Source: Pseudonocardia alaniniphila (GTDB taxonomy: Bacteria > Actinomycetota > Actinomycetes > Mycobacteriales > Pseudonocardiaceae). From it: DNA of 64,000 nucleotides. The position numbers were made by a program, and so were the translations under genes. Positions within the stretch are counted from its first letter, which is position 1. Each line of letters opens with the position of its first letter. The DNA is taken from the NCBI RefSeq assembly GCF_022524485.1, contig NZ_JAKXMK010000001.1, positions 1-64,000 on the forward strand, written 5' to 3'. Positions 60,977 through 64,000 of this stretch are shown one piece after another. A model generated the notes under the pieces. That model did no database searches, had not been told where the DNA came from, and was given only the letters and a program-made list of their open reading frames with translations.

Positions 60977-62278
60977 TCAGTGCCGAAGGCCCACGGGTTT
61001 CGGCGCCCGTCGCGGATGGGTCTCGCGTGTGCCGATCTGGCACCACAGGCCCGAGGCGGCGGTGAGTCCCGCGGCGACGAGGACAGCCGTGCCGAGCGAG
61101 GTGAAGGTGGCCGTGATGCCGCCGACCAGCGCGCCGACGGCGTAGCCGAGGTCTCGCCAGAAGCGGTAGCCGCCCAGCGCCGCAGAACGGGCCCTGGGGT
61201 CGACGCTGTCGCTGATCGCGGCGAGCAGGGCGGGATAGACCAGAGCTGTGCCGACGCCGAGAAGGAACGAACCGGCGATCCCGGCGAGGAACGCCTCGGA
61301 GAGCCCGACGACGATGACGACGAGGCCGATCGCCTGGATCAGCATGCCTGCGACGATCGGTGGCTTGCGTCCGATGCGATCGGCGAGCAGCCCGGTGGCG
61401 ATCATGCCGGCGGCCCACATGAACGGGTAGACGGCCTTGATGACGCCGACTCCGCTGAGCGAGACACCGGACTGGATGAGCAGGACGGGGAGCAGCACCC
61501 AGACGAGCCCGTCGTTGAGGTTGTTGACCAGCCCGGCCTGGCTGATCGAGGCGAGGCTGCGGTTGCGCCAGGTGACCTCGGCGAACATCTGCCGCATGCC
61601 CGGGGCCGGAGCCGTCTCGTCGGACGGGTGGTGATGGGCTGCCTCGAGACGGGCGTGTGCCGCGGTGTCACGGACCAGCGTGATCGACAGGGCGAGCCCG
61701 GCGACGGCGTAGGCGACGCCGAGCAGTTCGGGAGCGGGTCGCAGGCCGTAGGCGGTGGCGAGGTAGCCGGTGGCGAGGGCGGTGATCGCCACGCCGAGGT
61801 AACCGGCCGTCTCGTTGATGCCCAGGGCGAGGCCGCGCCGCGCGGGGCCGATGAGATCGATCTTCATGTTGACGGTCATCGACCAGGTCAGGCCCTGGTT
61901 GATGCCGAGCAGGATGTTCGCGCCGATCACCCATCCCCACGACGGGGCGTAGGCGAGCATGAGGGGGACGGGCAGCCCGACGACCCAACCGGCGACGAGC
62001 ACGGTCTTGCGGGTGTAGCGGCCGACGATCGCGCCGCCGACGAGGTTCGTGATCGCCTTGGTGACCCCGAAGGCCACCACGAACAGGGCGATGCTGAGGT
62101 CGCCGAGCCCGAACGCCTGCGATCCGACGAGCGGGGTGACGGTGCGTTCGAGCCCGACCATGCCGCCGACCAGCAGGTTGACCAGCGCGAGCAGTGCGAA
62201 CTGGGGCAGGTTCTCGCGAAGCCCGAGCCGGACCGGCCCGTGGGTGGCGCGGTCGCGACCCGTGGCGAGCTCGTTCAC
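60977..62278 (-). CDS. MFS transporter (YcaD/drug-efflux-like)
   Basis: 433 residues, 12 membrane segments. GLERTVTPLVGSQAFGL, GVTKAITNLVGGAIVGRYTRKTVL and LLADRIGRKPPIV belong to MFS loops. Substrate unknown. Coupled by a GTGA overlap to the upstream MBL-rhodanese gene, so the substrate may be a sulfur compound such as sulfite, thiosulfate or an organosulfur product. Followed after 198 bases by the DUF418 gene on the same strand. Confidence 0.87.
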   Translation of the reverse strand: MNELATGRDRATHGPVRLGLRENLPQFALLALVNLLVGGMVGLERTVTPLVGSQAFGLGDLSIALFVVAFGVTKAITNLVGGAIVGRYTRKTVLVAGWVVGLPVPLMLAYAPSWGWVIGANILLGINQGLTWSMTVNMKIDLIGPARRGLALGINETAGYLGVAITALATGYLATAYGLRPAPELLGVAYAVAGLALSITLVRDTAAHARLEAAHHHPSDETAPAPGMRQMFAEVTWRNRSLASISQAGLVNNLNDGLVWVLLPVLLIQSGVSLSGVGVIKAVYPFMWAAGMIATGLLADRIGRKPPIVAGMLIQAIGLVVIVVGLSEAFLAGIAGSFLLGVGTALVYPALLAAISDSVDPRARSAALGGYRFWRDLGYAVGALVGGITATFTSLGTAVLVAAGLTAASGLWCQIGTRETHPRRAPKPVGLRH

Positions 62279-63675
62279 GGGCCCGGGACGAGCTCACCGC
62301 CAGTGGCGGCGGCCCAGTCGTCGGGCCCGCCCCGGAGCACGGCCACCTCGTGGTGCCCGGCGCGTTCGAGCAGGCTCGCCGCGCCGGCCGCGCGTTCGCC
62401 GTGTCCACACATCACCACGGTCGGCACGTCGGTCAGTGCGGCCGTGACGTGGGTGAGCGAGCCGAGTTCGACGTGCACGGCGCCGGGCAGGTGCCCGGAG
62501 GTGAACTCCGCCTCCTGGCGGACGTCGAGCACCCGGTGCTGCTGGTCGATCTCGGCGGGGCCGAGCAGGCGGATGCCAGTGGTGGGGAGTCCGGCGGCGG
62601 CCCAGGCGTCGGTGCCGCCCGCCAGCTCTCCGACGAGCCGCTCGACGCCGATGTTGAGGGCCTGCCAGATCAGCTCGACGAGGTCCTGGTCGGGGTCGCG
62701 CACCACGACGATGGGGACGTCGGCGGCGACCATCCAGCCCAGCCAGGTCGCGAACTGGGCGCGCAGCGGGATCGACACCGCCCCCTGGATGTGGGCGCGT
62801 GCGTAGTGGGCAACGGGCCGAACGTCGACCAGCACCGCACCAGCGGCGCGCCGCCGTCGCACGTCCGATACCGGGAGCTGGGGGAGCCGGCCTGCCGTGG
62901 TGGCGTCCAGCAGCGTGGGCCCGCGCCGGTTGACCTCGGCCAGCCGCAGGAAGTACGGGGGGTGGCTGCCCAGCGATCCGAGCAACTGCTCGACGAACCG
63001 GTCCTCGTCGTCGATCCGCAGCAGCGGGTTGCTCGCCAGCTCGCGCCCGATCGTGGAGGTCCGCTCGGCGCCCGGCGGCGCGGAGCAGAACGAACCGGCG
63101 CCATGCGTCGGCCACACCGCTGTCGGGTCCGGTAGCCGCGCCAGCCGCTGCAGCGAGCGGAACTGGGCCCGGGCCAGCTCTTCGGTCCGCTCGGGTCCGA
63201 GCAGGTCGGTGCGGGCTGCGGAGCCCACGATCAGCGATCCGCCGGTGAACACCCCGACCGGAGAGCCGCTGTCGCTGACGAGGAACGAGAGGTGCTCGTC
63301 GGTGTGCCCGGGGGTGCCCATGGCGCTCAGCACCAGCCCGCCGAGATCGACCTCGTCCCCGTCCGTCAGGCCGCGGTGGCCGAACTGGCGGCCTCCGGCT
63401 GCCGACGCCAGCACCTGCGCGCCGTCGTCGTGGGCCAGTTGCCGGGCGCCCGAGAGAAAATCGGCGTGCAGGTGAGTGTCGGCGGCGAACCGGATGCGCA
63501 AGCCCGCCTTGCCGATCGCCGCCCGGACCGCACGCAGATCACGCGGCGGATCCACCACGAGCGCGCCGCCGTCGCCGAGGTCCACCACGTAGGTCGAGTT
63601 GCCCAACCCGGTGTCGACGAGCGGGAGCACCGCCTCCGAGGAAGCCGCCACAGTCACGTCGTTCGAGTCACGCAT
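62275..63675 (-). CDS. MBL-fold hydrolase fused to two rhodanese domains
   Basis: 466 residues. The N-terminal metallo-beta-lactamase domain (about 14-250) has the THLHADF motif (His68, His70, Asp72) and GTPGHTDEHL, as in persulfide dioxygenases (ETHE1/CstB). First rhodanese domain (about 270-365) lacks a catalytic Cys (IVVVRDPD). The second (about 370-466) has it in VVMCGHGERA. Probably oxidises or transfers persulfide sulfur. ATG 63675 with CCGAGGTG. An 18-base perfect palindrome lies 46 bases upstream and a 30-residue ORF 175 bases upstream. Confidence 0.88.
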   Translation of the reverse strand: MRDSNDVTVAASSEAVLPLVDTGLGNSTYVVDLGDGGALVVDPPRDLRAVRAAIGKAGLRIRFAADTHLHADFLSGARQLAHDDGAQVLASAAGGRQFGHRGLTDGDEVDLGGLVLSAMGTPGHTDEHLSFLVSDSGSPVGVFTGGSLIVGSAARTDLLGPERTEELARAQFRSLQRLARLPDPTAVWPTHGAGSFCSAPPGAERTSTIGRELASNPLLRIDDEDRFVEQLLGSLGSHPPYFLRLAEVNRRGPTLLDATTAGRLPQLPVSDVRRRRAAGAVLVDVRPVAHYARAHIQGAVSIPLRAQFATWLGWMVAADVPIVVVRDPDQDLVELIWQALNIGVERLVGELAGGTDAWAAAGLPTTGIRLLGPAEIDQQHRVLDVRQEAEFTSGHLPGAVHVELGSLTHVTAALTDVPTVVMCGHGERAAGAASLLERAGHHEVAVLRGGPDDWAAATGGELVPGP

Positions 63676-63720
63676 GCGATCACCTCGGAGCGTGGGGGAG
63701 GAAGGGGAATCCGTGGACGT

Positions 63721-63738
63721 CGAACGCCCGGGCGTTCG
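63721..63738. promoter_or_regulatory. Perfect 18-base palindrome upstream of the MBL-rhodanese gene
   Basis: CGAACGCCCGGGCGTTCG is fully self-complementary and lies 45 bases before the gene start. It is a likely operator or, read as RNA, a short hairpin. Persulfide-responsive repressors (CstR, BigR) bind similar G/C-rich symmetric sites, but no such regulator is in the window. Confidence 0.5.
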
Positions 63739-63850
63739 CCTCTCCGCGGGTGGCCACGGAGGTGTCCCACGCGGCACCTACGTGCACATCGGTGAAACGT
63801 GCTTGTTCGGGAATCGCCTGCCGGCCCGCACGGGGCAGCCCACTAGCGAT

Positions 63851-63943
63851 TCAACCGGTCCAGAGGTCGATGTCGCGCATCGCCTCGACCGGCATCGGGA
63901 CCTGCTTGCACAGCACGCCGGGACCGACCGGTGTGTCCCCCAT
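63851..63943 (-). CDS. Possible 30-residue peptide gene
   Basis: ATG 63943 with GAGAGG at SD distance. Peptide starts MGDTPVGPGV, has one Cys (position 12) and two PM/PV stretches, and ends RDIDLWTG. Codons after the ATG are G+C-rich as in genes, while those upstream in the same frame (AAA, CAA, ATT, AGA) are not, which supports the start. Could be a leader peptide or a modified-peptide precursor; no maturase is visible. Not recognised. Confidence 0.4.
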   Translation of the reverse strand: MGDTPVGPGVLCKQVPMPVEAMRDIDLWTG

Positions 63944-64000
63944 CGATGCCCTACCTCTCGGATCTTCAAGCGATTGTTTGAGAATGCGCGGCTGGCGGCG

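Noticed and set aside
60980..62806. 608-codon frame opposite the MFS and MBL genes
   Set aside because: Asp/Glu/Gln/Arg-rich shadow of two recognised genes.
1..64000. CRISPR arrays, rRNA genes, complete insertion sequences or integrases
   Set aside because: No regularly spaced repeats, no rRNA-like stretches and no transposase or integrase motifs were seen by eye on either strand.

Overview
The window is about 70% G+C by eye, with GTG/ATG starts, many 4-base GTGA/ATGA overlaps, purine-rich Shine-Dalgarno (SD) sites and an IdeR/DtxR-type iron box. It looks like chromosomal DNA of a high-G+C actinobacterium. The gene set (AAE3-type oxalyl-CoA ligase with oxalyl-CoA decarboxylase, encapsulin with DyP peroxidase, MmyB-type regulators, hydantoinase cluster, EthA-like monooxygenase) fits Pseudonocardiales. 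That placement is inference and no marker gene was tested.

Layout. 1-3.9 kb: end of the Kdp K+ pump operon (kdpC, kdpD, kdpE). 3.9-5.7 kb: alpha/beta hydrolase and an XRE/DUF2975 pair behind a palindrome. 5.75-8 kb: alkylation-repair locus, with a frameshifted ogt divergent from an ECF sigma gene co-translated with an MGMT-Ada fusion; both transcription units carry the same 30-base promoter-like motif. 8-9 kb: SGNH hydrolase. 9-13.6 kb: oxalate module (LysR regulator, oxalyl-CoA ligase, oxalyl-CoA decarboxylase) with two matching LysR-type operators. 14.3-26.3 kb: cell-surface polysaccharide locus (3-oxo/3-amino sugar nucleotide genes, two aminotransferases, N-acetyltransferase, glycosyltransferases, flippase, deacetylase). 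26.9-31.2 kb: iron-box-controlled DUF2470 gene and a 946-residue membrane M48 peptidase with a small partner. 31.4-37.5 kb: hydantoin/allantoin-type cluster (cyclic amidohydrolase, NCS1 permease, LLM oxidoreductase, M20 carbamoylase) holding a gutted GMC oxidoreductase. 37.6-41.9 kb: a second, orphan KdpD, small genes and a CYTH-like protein. 41.9-47.8 kb: MHS transporter divergent from pxpA-BCCP-biotin carboxylase-pxpB-pxpC, a 5-oxoproline operon. 48.3-51.4 kb: a decayed, more A+T-rich zone with fragments of nitroreductase, SnoaL, TPR and SDR genes. 51.4-57.1 kb: TetR and MmyB regulators, esterase, Baeyer-Villiger-type monooxygenase, dienelactone hydrolase, PPOX protein. 57.1-59.2 kb: encapsulin operon with DyP cargo carrying a clear C-terminal loading peptide and a tiny coupled upstream ORF. 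59.2-64 kb: DUF418-type membrane protein, MFS transporter, MBL-double-rhodanese protein and a possible 30-residue peptide gene.

Common threads are scavenging of small cyclic amides and oxalate (5-oxoproline, hydantoin/allantoin, oxalate), ketone/ester catabolism, K+ sensing, DNA alkylation repair, oxidative or sulfur stress, and envelope glycan synthesis. The strongest leads are the ECF sigma/MGMT-Ada unit with its shared promoter motif, the encapsulin operon, the paired operators of the oxalate locus beside a ligase lacking its usual catalytic lysine, and the gene-fragment zone.
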